A stretch of DNA of 64,000 nucleotides from Streptomyces globosus (GTDB lineage Bacteria > Actinomycetota > Actinomycetes > Streptomycetales > Streptomycetaceae). Numbering within the stretch: position 1 is the first letter of the stretch; every line of letters begins with the position of its first letter. The notes under the pieces were generated by a model. It was not told the DNA's origin. It did no database searches and saw only the letters and a list, made by a program, of their open reading frames with translations. The stretch spans positions 2,545,501 through 2,609,500 of the forward strand of contig NZ_CP030862.1 of assembly GCF_003325375.1 (NCBI RefSeq). Reading direction: 5' to 3'. Both the position numbers and the translations under genes were made by a program. Shown here piece by piece: positions 53,566 to 61,734 of this stretch.

Positions 53566-54927
53566 GTGGCGCCGGCCGCCCCGACCCCGTTACCGCAGGA
53601 TCCGGCTCCGCCCCTCCGGCGGAACCGGAACTTCACCGTCTTCTGGCTCGGCCAGGCGCTGTCCGTCCTGGGCGGCTCGGTCACCTACCTCGCCCTGCCG
53701 CTCCTGGTCCTCGAAGCCACCGGGTCCATCGTCCGGATGGGCCTGCTCACCGTGGTCATGGGCGCCACCGGCATCGTGACGGGGCTGTTCGCCGGGTATG
53801 TCGCCGACCGCACCGACCGGCGCCGCCTGATGATCGCCTGCGACCTGGGGCGGGCCGTGCTCCTCGGCTCGGTGCCCTTCCTGTGGCTCGCCGGGCCGCG
53901 CCTGTGGGTCCTGTACGTGCTGACGGCGGTCGTGACCGTCCTCAAGACGCTCTTCGACGTGGCGTACGTGACCTCCGTGCCGGCCCTGGTGCGTCGGGAG
54001 GACCTCGCCGCCGCGAACGCCCGCCTCATGGGCACCTTCGCAGTCGGCACGCTGCTCGGGCCGGTGGCGGCGGGCCTCGTCACGGCCGGGGTCGGCGCCG
54101 CCTGGGCGCTCGCGCTGGACGGGGCGACCTTCCTCGTCTCGGCGCTCAGCCTGCGCTGGGTGGCGTTCGGCCCGGCACCGGGGGGCCCGGGCCCCGGCGG
54201 GGACGGCGGCGGGACCGGGCGGCAGGGGGTGCGCGGCCGGCTTCGCGAGGTGTTCACCACGGGCTTCACGTTCCTGTGGGGCCACCGGCTACTGCGGCCG
54301 CTGACCGTCCTGCTCACCCTGCTGACGTTCCTCACCATGGGCGCCACCGACCTGCTGGTCTTCCGGCTCCAGGAGGACCTCGGCCGGGACGCTGCCGTCA
54401 CCGGCGCCGTCGTCGCCGTGAGCGGACTCGGCGTTGTCGCCGCGTCCGCCTGCGCGGCCCGGCTGCGGCGGGCCTTCGGCTTCGGGCCGTGCTGGCTGGG
54501 GTCGGTCGGGCTGATTGGGGCCGCCGTGGCCGTGACCGGGACCAGCGCGAGCGTGCCGGTGATCGCCGCGGCAGCGGCGGTGTTCATGGTCGGGATGACC
54601 CTCGGCGGCGTCAGCTCGATGACCCTGCGCCAGGAGGTCACCCCCGAGCCGCTGCTCGGCCGGGTCACCTCGGCGTTCTGGACGGTCCACAACGCCGCCG
54701 GTCCGATCGGCGCCGCCGTCCTCACCCTCTGCGCGGGCCGCTGGGGCGTGCCGCCCGTCAGCCTCGCCGGCGGCGTGTTCTGCCTGCTCATCGCAGCCGC
54801 CGGGCTGCTGACGCCGCTCCGCTCGGCCCGGTCCGGCGGCCCGCCCGCCCCGCCGGCCGCAGCCGGCCCCGGTTCGGGGGCCGCCGGTGGAGCGGGCGCG
54901 GACACCGGCGGGGCGAGGCAGGCGTGA
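53566..54927 (+). CDS. MFS transporter
   Basis: 453 residues, 12 predicted helices in two halves separated by a Gly/Pro-rich cytoplasmic loop (about residues 203-228). The first half shows FTVFWLGQALSVLGGSVTYLALPLLV, GYVADRTDRRRLMIACDLGR (motif A after helix 2) and GPVAAGLVTAGVGAAWALALD; the second has LTFLTMGATDLLVFRLQEDLG. This is the EnterobactinS/macrolide-efflux (MFS_3) branch, most likely an exporter. The C-terminus is Gly/Ala/Pro-rich. Starts with GTG, coupled to the thioesterase gene. Substrate unknown. Confidence 0.9.
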   Translation: MAPAAPTPLPQDPAPPLRRNRNFTVFWLGQALSVLGGSVTYLALPLLVLEATGSIVRMGLLTVVMGATGIVTGLFAGYVADRTDRRRLMIACDLGRAVLLGSVPFLWLAGPRLWVLYVLTAVVTVLKTLFDVAYVTSVPALVRREDLAAANARLMGTFAVGTLLGPVAAGLVTAGVGAAWALALDGATFLVSALSLRWVAFGPAPGGPGPGGDGGGTGRQGVRGRLREVFTTGFTFLWGHRLLRPLTVLLTLLTFLTMGATDLLVFRLQEDLGRDAAVTGAVVAVSGLGVVAASACAARLRRAFGFGPCWLGSVGLIGAAVAVTGTSASVPVIAAAAAVFMVGMTLGGVSSMTLRQEVTPEPLLGRVTSAFWTVHNAAGPIGAAVLTLCAGRWGVPPVSLAGGVFCLLIAAAGLLTPLRSARSGGPPAPPAAAGPGSGAAGGAGADTGGARQA

Positions 54928-54929
54928 CG

Positions 54930-54955
54930 CCGGCCGGCCCGGGCGGGCCGGCCGG
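54930..54955. terminator. Bidirectional terminator between MFS and peptidase genes
   Basis: CCGGCCGGCCC (54930-54940), loop GGGC, GGGCCGGCCGG (54945-54955): perfect 11-bp stem between the two convergent stops (54927 and 55025). Confidence 0.75.
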
Positions 54956-55024
54956 GCTCCGGGCCCGCACTCCGCTCGGGAGCACGGGACCGGCGTACGC
55001 CTGCGCGCCCGACGGCGCGCGGGC

Positions 55025-56581
55025 TCAGAACCGGAGCGGCGAGCCGCCCGGGAAGCGCTGCGGCGAGGACGGCACCAGCTCGGCGCGGCGCTCGCCCGCC
55101 GGAGCGTTCCGGCAGGTCACGTCCGCCGCGGGCAGGCCGCCGCCCGCCAGGTAGGCGTTGACCGTCGCGTTGACGCAGGACTCCGGCTCGAACATGTACA
55201 CGCCGTGCCCCTCGCCGCCCTCGGCGAGCACCATGCGCGAGCCCGCGAGCGCCCGGTGCAGGGCCCGGCCGCTGTCCAGCGGGGTCTGGGAGTCCCACTC
55301 GTTCTGCACGGTCAGGACGTTCGCCCGGACGTTCGTCTTCGTGGGCGGTTCGATGGGCCGCTGCCAGTACGCGCACGGCTTGATGTTGGAGGCGAAGTCG
55401 CCGTACAGCGGGTACCTCGCCTTGTCGCGGGCGGCCTCACGGGCGTACTGCTCCGGGTAGCGCGGCCACTCCACGTCCCCGCACACCACCGCCCAGAACG
55501 CGGCGGTGCCGTTGTCCGACGCCGGCTCCGACGCCGGCCGGAGCAGACCGCGCTGCTCCGGGGTGAGGGCGGCGGGCCGGCCCTCCGCGGCGTCGACCAG
55601 CGCCCGGACGACGGGCGACGCCTGCGCGGGGTAGAAGAACAGCGCCCGCGCGGTGCGGATGTCGTCCCCCGTGAGCTTCTGCCCCTCGAAGTCGATCGGC
55701 TCGCGGTCCGCGCGGGCCACCAGGTCCCAGAACGTCCTGGACACCGCCCCGGGCGTCGCGCCCAGCCGGTACTCGCCGTCCCGCTCGGCAGCCCAACGCG
55801 TCCAGCGCGCGAACGCCGGCTCGGCCTCGGTCGCCCAGACCTGGATCATGCCGCGCCACGCCCGCTTCGGGTCCACGCCGCTGTCGAGGACGAAGCGGTC
55901 GGTACGGGAGGGGAACATCTGCGAGTACACCGTGCCCAGGTACGTGCCGTACGAGTAGCCCACATAGCTGATCTTCTTCTCGCCCAGGGCAGCGCGGATC
56001 GCGTCCATGTCGCGCGCCGTGTTGCGGGTGGTGATGAACGGCAGCACCCGCCCCGACTTCTCGCGGCACTTGTCGGCGACCGCCTGCGCCCACGCGACGT
56101 CCGCCGGGAAGGTCTCCTCCTTGTACGGCCGGTTGAAGTTCTGCTCCTCGTCGGTCAGGCCGCAGGTGACCGGGCTGCTCGCCCCGACGCCGCGCGGGTC
56201 GAAGCCGATCACGTCGTACCGGTCGCGCACGTCCTTCGGCATCAACTCGTCCGCCATCAGCGGCAGGTCGAGGCCGGGGCCGCCGGGGCCGCCCGGGTTC
56301 ATCAGCAGCACGCCGTGCCGCTTGGCCGGGTCGGCGCTCTTCATCCGGGATATCGCGATGTCGATGGTGCGCCCCTGCGGGCGCCGGTAGTCGAGCGGCA
56401 CCTTGACGGTCGCGCACTCGTAGGAGGCCGGCTGCTCGGGGCTGCACCGCTGCCATGCGGGCTTCTGCGGGACGAACTCCGGGGTTCCGGCGGCCGCGGC
56501 CTGCGGGGCGGACAGCAGGGGGACGGTGGTGGCGAGCAGGCCTGCGGCGGCGAGCACGGGCGCGAGGCGTGTGATGTTCAC
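55025..56581 (-). CDS. Secreted alpha/beta-hydrolase peptidase (tripeptidyl aminopeptidase/SlpD-E-like)
   Basis: 518 residues. A signal peptide (LAPVLAAAGLLATTVPLLSA, cleavage near AQAAAAG) is followed by the proline-iminopeptidase-like fold: VPLDYRRPQGRTIDIAISRM, LLMNPGGPGGPGLDLP (oxyanion), DVIGFDPRGVGASSPVTC, nucleophile S210 in YVGYSYGTYLG, an Asp in NEWDSQTPLDSGR and the His in AEGGEGHGVYM. The C-terminal TAP-like domain (CVNATVNAYLAGGGLP) is present. It removes N-terminal tripeptides from extracellular proteins or trims propeptides. GTG 56581; GGAGAGG lies 11-17 nt upstream, slightly far. Confidence 0.92.
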   Translation of the reverse strand: MNITRLAPVLAAAGLLATTVPLLSAPQAAAAGTPEFVPQKPAWQRCSPEQPASYECATVKVPLDYRRPQGRTIDIAISRMKSADPAKRHGVLLMNPGGPGGPGLDLPLMADELMPKDVRDRYDVIGFDPRGVGASSPVTCGLTDEEQNFNRPYKEETFPADVAWAQAVADKCREKSGRVLPFITTRNTARDMDAIRAALGEKKISYVGYSYGTYLGTVYSQMFPSRTDRFVLDSGVDPKRAWRGMIQVWATEAEPAFARWTRWAAERDGEYRLGATPGAVSRTFWDLVARADREPIDFEGQKLTGDDIRTARALFFYPAQASPVVRALVDAAEGRPAALTPEQRGLLRPASEPASDNGTAAFWAVVCGDVEWPRYPEQYAREAARDKARYPLYGDFASNIKPCAYWQRPIEPPTKTNVRANVLTVQNEWDSQTPLDSGRALHRALAGSRMVLAEGGEGHGVYMFEPESCVNATVNAYLAGGGLPAADVTCRNAPAGERRAELVPSSPQRFPGGSPLRF

Positions 56582-57052
56582 GAAATGCCGTTTCCTCTCC
56601 GTGAAGTCGGTGGGCCCACCACCCTGTTGCACGGACAGGTCCGGGCGAATCATCCCGGAGGGCCGCCTCCTGTGCGCCTCTCGGACGAGCAAGGATCCGG
56701 ACAACTGGCCGACACACCGCCTGATTCGGGCCGCGGCCCGCGGCCCGGCGGGCGCCCGGCGGCGGCCCGCGGCGCGACGGCGCAGGCTGCGCGGTGCGCA
56801 GGCCGGCCCCGGCGCGGTCGGCCGCCTCCGCGGGCATGGGCCGAGCGGCGTACGACGTACGGGGGACTCCGGCGCGGGGTCCGCGGTGCCTCCTCGGCCC
56901 CGGACTCCGTCGTACGGCCGAATCCGGGCGCGGCTGGGGCTGCCCGTCCGCGGCGGGGGAGGGAGGATGGAGACGTCCCGGGTCCGCCCGGGGCACGGAA
57001 CGGGCGGGCCGGCGCTTCCGCTCTCGGCGGCGGACGGGAAGGAGCGGTCGGC
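56582..57052. other. Divergent promoter region, peptidase and phosphatase genes
   Basis: 471 bp with no supported gene. It holds an odd palindrome CGTACG-A-CGTACG (56849-56861) that may be an operator, and a GGAAGGAG ribosome-binding site just before the phosphatase ATG. GC-rich open frames run through but show no protein features. Confidence 0.4.
56849..56861. promoter_or_regulatory. Palindrome CGTACG-A-CGTACG, possible operator
   Basis: Two CGTACG hexamers around one A, in the divergent intergenic region. A TCGTACGGCCGAA sequence 50 bp downstream repeats half of it. Role inferred only from position. Confidence 0.35.
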
Positions 57053-59275
57053 ATGAGCACGGCGAATGGCGTCCCGGCCGACTCCGCAGGCACCCCGCCG
57101 GACCCGACCGGCCCCACGGAAACCCCCGGTCCCGGCGGCCCCACCGGCCCCACCGGCCCGATCGGTCCCACCGGCCCGCCCGGCGAGACCGGCGAGACCG
57201 GCCGCACCGAGCCGGGCGGGGCCGTCGGCAGGACCGGGCCCGCCGGCCCCGGCACCGGCCGGGGGCTGCTGGACGTGCTCGGCGTCGCCGCTGTCGTGCT
57301 CGACTCCCAGGGGCGGATCGTCCTGTGGAGCCCGCAGGCCGAGGAGCTCTTCGGATACCCGGCCGAGGAGGCGCTCGGCGAGTACGCCGCCCGCCTCCTC
57401 GTCGGCGAGGAGCACCTGGGCGTGGTCCTCTCCCTCTTCGACAAGGTCATGTCCGAGGGCTCGCCCTGGGCCGGGGTGTTCCCCGTCCACCACAAGGACG
57501 GCGGCACCCGGCTCACCGAGTTCCGCAACATGCGCCTGGAGGACCGCGAGGGCCGCTTCTACGCCCTCGGCATCGCCTCCGACCAGGCGACCCTGCGCCG
57601 TCTGGAGCGCGACCTCGCCCTCTCCCTCCGCCTGGTCTCCCAGTCGCCCATCGGGCTGGCCGTCCTCGACACCGACCTGCGCTACGTCATGGTCAACCCG
57701 GCCCTCGAACGGATCAACGGGATCCCGGCCGAGCAGCACCTGGGCCGCCGCGTCCACGAGGCCCTGCCCCGGGTGGACGCCGCGGCCATCGAGGCGGCCA
57801 TGCGCGAGGTACTGGTGACGGGCGTCCCCCGGCTGGACCAGTTCACCACCGGCCGCACCCCCGCCGACCCCCACCAGGACCACGCCTTCTCCGCCTCGTA
57901 CTACCGCCTCGACGACCCGGCCGGGCGGCCCATCGGCATCGCCGCCTCCATCGCCGACGTCACCGAGCAGCACAAGACGGCGCAGGCCATCGCACTGGCC
58001 CGGCAGCGGCTGGCTCTCATCGCCGACGCCTCCGTCCGCATCGGCACCACCCTGGACCTCGGCGTCACGGCCCGGGAGCTCGGCGACATGGCCGTGCCGC
58101 AGCTCGCCGACGTCGCCACCATCGACGTCCTCGACGAGGTCCTCACCGGCGAGCAGCCGTCCGGCACGGTCCCTGCCGGCACCGTCCGGTTCCGGGCCCT
58201 GGCCGTCAAAGCAGCCCGCCCCGGCCCCGCCGTCCAGGCTGTCGACCCGGTCGGCACCATCGCTCGCTACGACGACACGCGCCTCGTCACCCGCTGCGTC
58301 CGCACCGGCCGGCCCGCGCTCCAGGCCCGCGTCACGCCCGGCGACCTCGGCGGCATCGCCCGGGACGCCGAGGCCGCCGCGCTGCTCGCCGAGGCGGGGC
58401 TGCACTCCTACCTCGCCGTGCCGCTCATCGCCCGCGGCGAGGTCATCGGCGCGCTCGGCCTGCAGCGCGCCGACAACCCGCTGCCGTTCGACGAGGACGA
58501 CGTCCTGCTCGCCCAGGAGCTGGCCGCCCGCGCGGCCGTCTGCATCGACAACGCCCGCTGGTACCAGAAGCAGCGCCGCGCCGCGCTCCTCCTCCAGCGG
58601 CACCTGCTGCCCCACCAGCCCACCCCGACACCCGGACTGGAGATCGCCTTCCGCTACCAGCCCGCCCAGAGCGCCGGCGAGGTCGGCGGCGACTGGTTCG
58701 ACGTCATCCCCCTCGCCGACGACAAGACCGCGCTCGTCGTCGGGGACGTCATGGGCAGCGGCATCAACGCGGCCGCCGCCATGGGCCAACTCCGCACCGC
58801 CGCCCGCACCCTGGCCGAACTCGACCTCGACCCGGCGGCCGTCCTCACCCGCCTCGACCACACCGCCACCGGACTCGGCCACACCATGGCCACCTGCGTC
58901 ATCGCCGTGTACGACCCGCGCCGCAACCGCTGCCGCATCGCCTCCGCCGGCCACCTGCCGCCCGTACGCGTCAGCCGGGGCCGCCCGCCCGAGCTGCTGG
59001 ACCTGCCCACCGGGGTGCCCCTCGGCGTCGGCGGCGTGCCCTTCGAGGCCGCCGCCCTCGACCTGGACGTCGGCGACGAACTGGTCCTCTACACCGACGG
59101 CCTCGTGGAGCGCCGCGACCAGGACATCGACACCCGGCTCCGGGCCCTCACCGACCTGCTCGACACACCGGGCCGCCCCCTGGAGGCGACCTGCGACCTG
59201 CTGCTGGGCCGGCTGCGCCGCCCGGACGACCGCGACGACGTCGCCCTGCTCATCGCCCGCGCCCACCCCCTCTGA
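57053..59275 (+). CDS. PAS-PAS-GAF-PP2C (SpoIIE-type) protein phosphatase with collagen-like N-terminus
   Basis: 740 residues. Residues 15-65 are collagen-like (GPTETPGPGGPTGPTGPIGP and further GPP-GET-GET-GRT triplets). Then a PAS domain (VLGVAAVVLDSQGRIVLWSP, EELFGYPAEEALG), a second PAS (PIGLAVLDTDLRYVMVNPAL), a GAF domain (about 320-500; HSYLAVPLIARGEVIGALGL) and a SpoIIE PP2C domain (LQRHLLPHQ, SAGEVGGDWFDVIPL with the metal Asp, VGDVMGSGINAAAAMGQLRT, ELVLYTDGLVERRDQDID, RDDVALLIAR). Such proteins dephosphorylate anti-anti-sigma factors in partner-switching control of sigma-B-like factors. ATG 57053 with GGAAGGAG. Confidence 0.9.
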   Translation: MSTANGVPADSAGTPPDPTGPTETPGPGGPTGPTGPIGPTGPPGETGETGRTEPGGAVGRTGPAGPGTGRGLLDVLGVAAVVLDSQGRIVLWSPQAEELFGYPAEEALGEYAARLLVGEEHLGVVLSLFDKVMSEGSPWAGVFPVHHKDGGTRLTEFRNMRLEDREGRFYALGIASDQATLRRLERDLALSLRLVSQSPIGLAVLDTDLRYVMVNPALERINGIPAEQHLGRRVHEALPRVDAAAIEAAMREVLVTGVPRLDQFTTGRTPADPHQDHAFSASYYRLDDPAGRPIGIAASIADVTEQHKTAQAIALARQRLALIADASVRIGTTLDLGVTARELGDMAVPQLADVATIDVLDEVLTGEQPSGTVPAGTVRFRALAVKAARPGPAVQAVDPVGTIARYDDTRLVTRCVRTGRPALQARVTPGDLGGIARDAEAAALLAEAGLHSYLAVPLIARGEVIGALGLQRADNPLPFDEDDVLLAQELAARAAVCIDNARWYQKQRRAALLLQRHLLPHQPTPTPGLEIAFRYQPAQSAGEVGGDWFDVIPLADDKTALVVGDVMGSGINAAAAMGQLRTAARTLAELDLDPAAVLTRLDHTATGLGHTMATCVIAVYDPRRNRCRIASAGHLPPVRVSRGRPPELLDLPTGVPLGVGGVPFEAAALDLDVGDELVLYTDGLVERRDQDIDTRLRALTDLLDTPGRPLEATCDLLLGRLRRPDDRDDVALLIARAHPL

Positions 59276-59313
59276 CGGGACCCGCGGCCGCGGCACGGTA
59301 CCAGCCTTCCGGG

Positions 59314-59338
59314 GAATGGACCGGATGTTTGTCCATTC
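59314..59338 (+). promoter_or_regulatory. Inverted repeat GAATGGAC-N9-GTCCATTC
   Basis: GAATGGAC (59314-59321) and GTCCATTC (59331-59338) are exact reverse complements. They lie 38 bp after the phosphatase stop and 136 bp before the DUF4142 start: a regulator site or a weak terminator hairpin. Confidence 0.4.
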
Positions 59339-59473
59339 GTGATGGTCCTTCCGAACGACCACCACAACGGGCACTAGCGTCCCGTGGCACCCGGGGAGCG
59401 CGGGTACACGCGGCACGACTGCCGTGTCCCTTGCCCCTGCCGCCCCTTCCGGACCATGCAGCAAGGAGGCACA

Positions 59474-60187
59474 GTGCTGTCATTCCGTCGGTCGGCCGTC
59501 GGCAGCATGTCGGTCGCATCGAGACACGTGTTGGCCACGGTCGCCGTCATCGGCGCCCTCGCCTTCACCCTGATCGCGTTGCTTGTCCCCGTGGAGAAGT
59601 TCAACGGGGGATCGGCCGCAGCGACCACGCTCCCCGCGGCCGACGACGACGGCCTCGGAACCATGAGCACGGCCTTCGGGCCGCTGACCGCCCAGGACCG
59701 GGACTTCGTCCGCAAGGTGCGCCTCGCCGGACTGTGGGAGCTGCCCGCCGGCCGCCAGGCCCTCCAGCGCAGCAACCGCTCCACCATGCGCACGGCCGGC
59801 GAGCACCTCGTCGAGGGCCACGCCGAACTGGACCGGCGCGCCCTGGAAGTGGGCGGGGCGCTCGGCATGGAACTGCCCGACCGGCCCACCCAGCAGCAGC
59901 AGGAGTGGCTCGACCAGCTCACCAACGCCCAAGGCGCCCAGTACGAGCAGCTCTTCGCCCAGCTGCTGCGCCGCGCCCACGGCAAGGTGTTCTCGCTCGT
60001 GGCCCAGATCCGGGCGCAGACCCGCAACTCGATGGTCCGGGGGCTGGCCACCGACGCCAACGCCACGGTCCTGGACCACATCACGGTCCTGGAGGCCACC
60101 GGCATGGTCGATTTCGACGGCCTCACGGACACGCCGCCGGCCGCGGCGCCCGCGCCCGCCTCCTCCACCGTTTCCCGACCGAAGTGA
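59474..60187 (+). CDS. DUF4142 family exported/membrane-anchored protein
   Basis: 237 residues. An N-terminal membrane segment (VLATVAVIGALAFTLIALLV) is followed by a ferritin-like helical DUF4142 domain: LTAQDRDFVRKVRLAGLWEL, RTAGEHLVEGHAELDRRALE, WLDQLTNAQGAQYEQLFAQL and NSMVRGLATDANATVLDHIT. DUF4142 proteins are extracytoplasmic and of unknown function. GTG 59474 has AAGGAGG 6 nt upstream. Only 9 bp separate it from the DUF1996 gene, so the two form an operon. Confidence 0.85.
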   Translation: MLSFRRSAVGSMSVASRHVLATVAVIGALAFTLIALLVPVEKFNGGSAAATTLPAADDDGLGTMSTAFGPLTAQDRDFVRKVRLAGLWELPAGRQALQRSNRSTMRTAGEHLVEGHAELDRRALEVGGALGMELPDRPTQQQQEWLDQLTNAQGAQYEQLFAQLLRRAHGKVFSLVAQIRAQTRNSMVRGLATDANATVLDHITVLEATGMVDFDGLTDTPPAAAPAPASSTVSRPK

Positions 60188-60196
60188 AGTGATCGC

Positions 60197-61588
60197 ATGA
60201 GTCAAAAGGGCCACAAACGCCGTCTGCGGACGTCGCACAAGGTCCTCGCCATGGTGTCCGCCCTGGTCCTGGGCGGAGGCGGGGTCGTGTTCGTCGCACA
60301 GGGCGCGTTCGCCGGACAGGACGACCGCGCCGCGCCGGTGACCGCCACCATCGACTGCCCGGACGTCGGCGACAAGCTCACGGACGTCCCCGAAAAGGCC
60401 CGCGCGGAGGTGGACAAGAACCTCGCCCAGCTCGACACCCAGGTCGCCGACGCCTACAAGCAGCTCGCCACGGGCCGCGCCAAGGGCGGCACCCTGCTCA
60501 GCGGCCTCCGGCAGCAGCGCGGCAGGACCATAGGCGCCATCGGCGACGCGATGGCGGGCGCGGGCGCCCGCCCCCAGGGCCTGGACGGGCTCGCCGGCTG
60601 CGAGATGAAGCAGGCGGCCGCCCCCGACCCCGAGGACGAACCGGCAGCGGCGCAGGGGGCCGCAGCACAGGGCGCCGCGGCCCAGGGCGGCCAGGCGGCG
60701 GCCAAGGGCGGCCCGGCCCGCAGCGACTTCGTCGCGATCGGCAACGTCCGGCCCAACGTCCGCAAGCCCGCGAACCGCGGGAACGCCTCCAGAGGGTCCT
60801 TCTCGGTGAACTGCGGCCGCAACGAGAACGGCCACTTCAACCCGGACAACGTCATCGTCGCCCCCGGCGTCAGCAACGGCGCCCACCACATGCACGACTA
60901 CGTCGGCAACCTCACCACGGACGCCTTCTCCACCAACAACAGCCTCGCCGCCTCCGGCACCACCTGCACCAACGGAGACAAGTCCACCTACTACTGGCCC
61001 GTGCTCCGGCTCCGCGACGGCCGTGCCGAACGCGACGCCAACGCGCCCGGCGGCGGCCAGGACGGCAACGTCGGCACCATCCTCAAGCCGAAGCAGGTGA
61101 CGATCGAGTTCAAGGGCAGCCCGGTCTCCAAGGTCGCCGCCATGCCCCGCTTCCTGCGCATCATCACCGGCGACGCCAAGGCCTTCACCAACGGGGTCGG
61201 GAACGCCAACGCCTCGTGGAGCTGCACCGGCTTCGAGAACCGGCAGCTGAAGGACAAGTACCCGATCTGCCCCAGGGGCAGCGACGTGGTCCGCACGTTC
61301 AACTTCCAGAGCTGCTGGGACGGGCGGAACACCGACAGCGCCAACCACCGCACCCACGTGGCCTTCGCGAACAGGGACGGCTCCTGCAAGCCCGGGTTCA
61401 AGGCCATCCCGCAGCTCGTCCAGCGGATCGTCTACAGCGTGCCGCCCGGCTCCCGGTTCGCCGTAGACAGCTTTCCCGAGCAGCTGCACAAGCCGGTCAC
61501 CGACCACGGCGACTTCATCAACGTGATGTCCGACCGGCTCATGGCGAACGCAGTGCGCTGCATCAACGACGGGCGCACCTGCCGCTGA
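60197..61588 (+). CDS. DUF1996 domain secreted protein
   Basis: 463 residues. A signal peptide (VLAMVSALVLGGGGVVFVAQ, cleavage near AFAGQ) is followed by a helical pre-domain with CPDVGDKL and CEMKQ, an Ala/Gln/Gly linker (AAAQGAAAQGAAAQGGQAAA), and a DUF1996 domain from about residue 175: GNASRGSFSVNCGRNENGHF, GAHHMHDYVGN, YYWPVLRLRDG, NFQSCWDGRNTDSANHRTHV and DSFPEQLHKPVTDHGDFINV. The conserved His/Asp/Cys pattern suggests an enzyme, but none is proven; related domains occur in fungal secreted proteins. Two terminators follow. Confidence 0.88.
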   Translation: MSQKGHKRRLRTSHKVLAMVSALVLGGGGVVFVAQGAFAGQDDRAAPVTATIDCPDVGDKLTDVPEKARAEVDKNLAQLDTQVADAYKQLATGRAKGGTLLSGLRQQRGRTIGAIGDAMAGAGARPQGLDGLAGCEMKQAAAPDPEDEPAAAQGAAAQGAAAQGGQAAAKGGPARSDFVAIGNVRPNVRKPANRGNASRGSFSVNCGRNENGHFNPDNVIVAPGVSNGAHHMHDYVGNLTTDAFSTNNSLAASGTTCTNGDKSTYYWPVLRLRDGRAERDANAPGGGQDGNVGTILKPKQVTIEFKGSPVSKVAAMPRFLRIITGDAKAFTNGVGNANASWSCTGFENRQLKDKYPICPRGSDVVRTFNFQSCWDGRNTDSANHRTHVAFANRDGSCKPGFKAIPQLVQRIVYSVPPGSRFAVDSFPEQLHKPVTDHGDFINVMSDRLMANAVRCINDGRTCR

Positions 61589-61592
61589 GTCC

Positions 61593-61634
61593 CTCGGGGC
61601 GGCGCCCCCTCCCCCTCCCCAGCGCCGCCCCGAG
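61593..61634 (+). terminator. First terminator after the DUF1996 gene
   Basis: CTCGGGGCGGCGC (61593-61605) and GCGCCGCCCCGAG (61622-61634), a perfect 13-bp stem with a C-rich 16-nt loop, 4 bp after the stop. Confidence 0.7.
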
Positions 61635-61635
61635 A

Positions 61636-61673
61636 GCGGTGCCGGCCCGAAGCCGACTTCGGGCCGGCACCGC
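61636..61673 (+). terminator. Second terminator after the DUF1996 gene
   Basis: GCGGTGCCGGCCCGAAG (61636-61652), loop CCGA, CTTCGGGCCGGCACCGC (61657-61673): a perfect 17-bp stem followed by CTTAC. Confidence 0.85.
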
Positions 61674-61734
61674 CTTACGCATGTGTGCAGCCGTTCCAAG
61701 GGCCCCGGCGGGGCCTGCGTACCGAGGGAGTGCC

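Noticed and set aside
54887..57052. Extension of the phosphatase frame upstream of ATG 57053
   Set aside because: The frame is open, but the sequence upstream is antisense to the secreted peptidase gene and ATG 57053 has a good ribosome-binding site.
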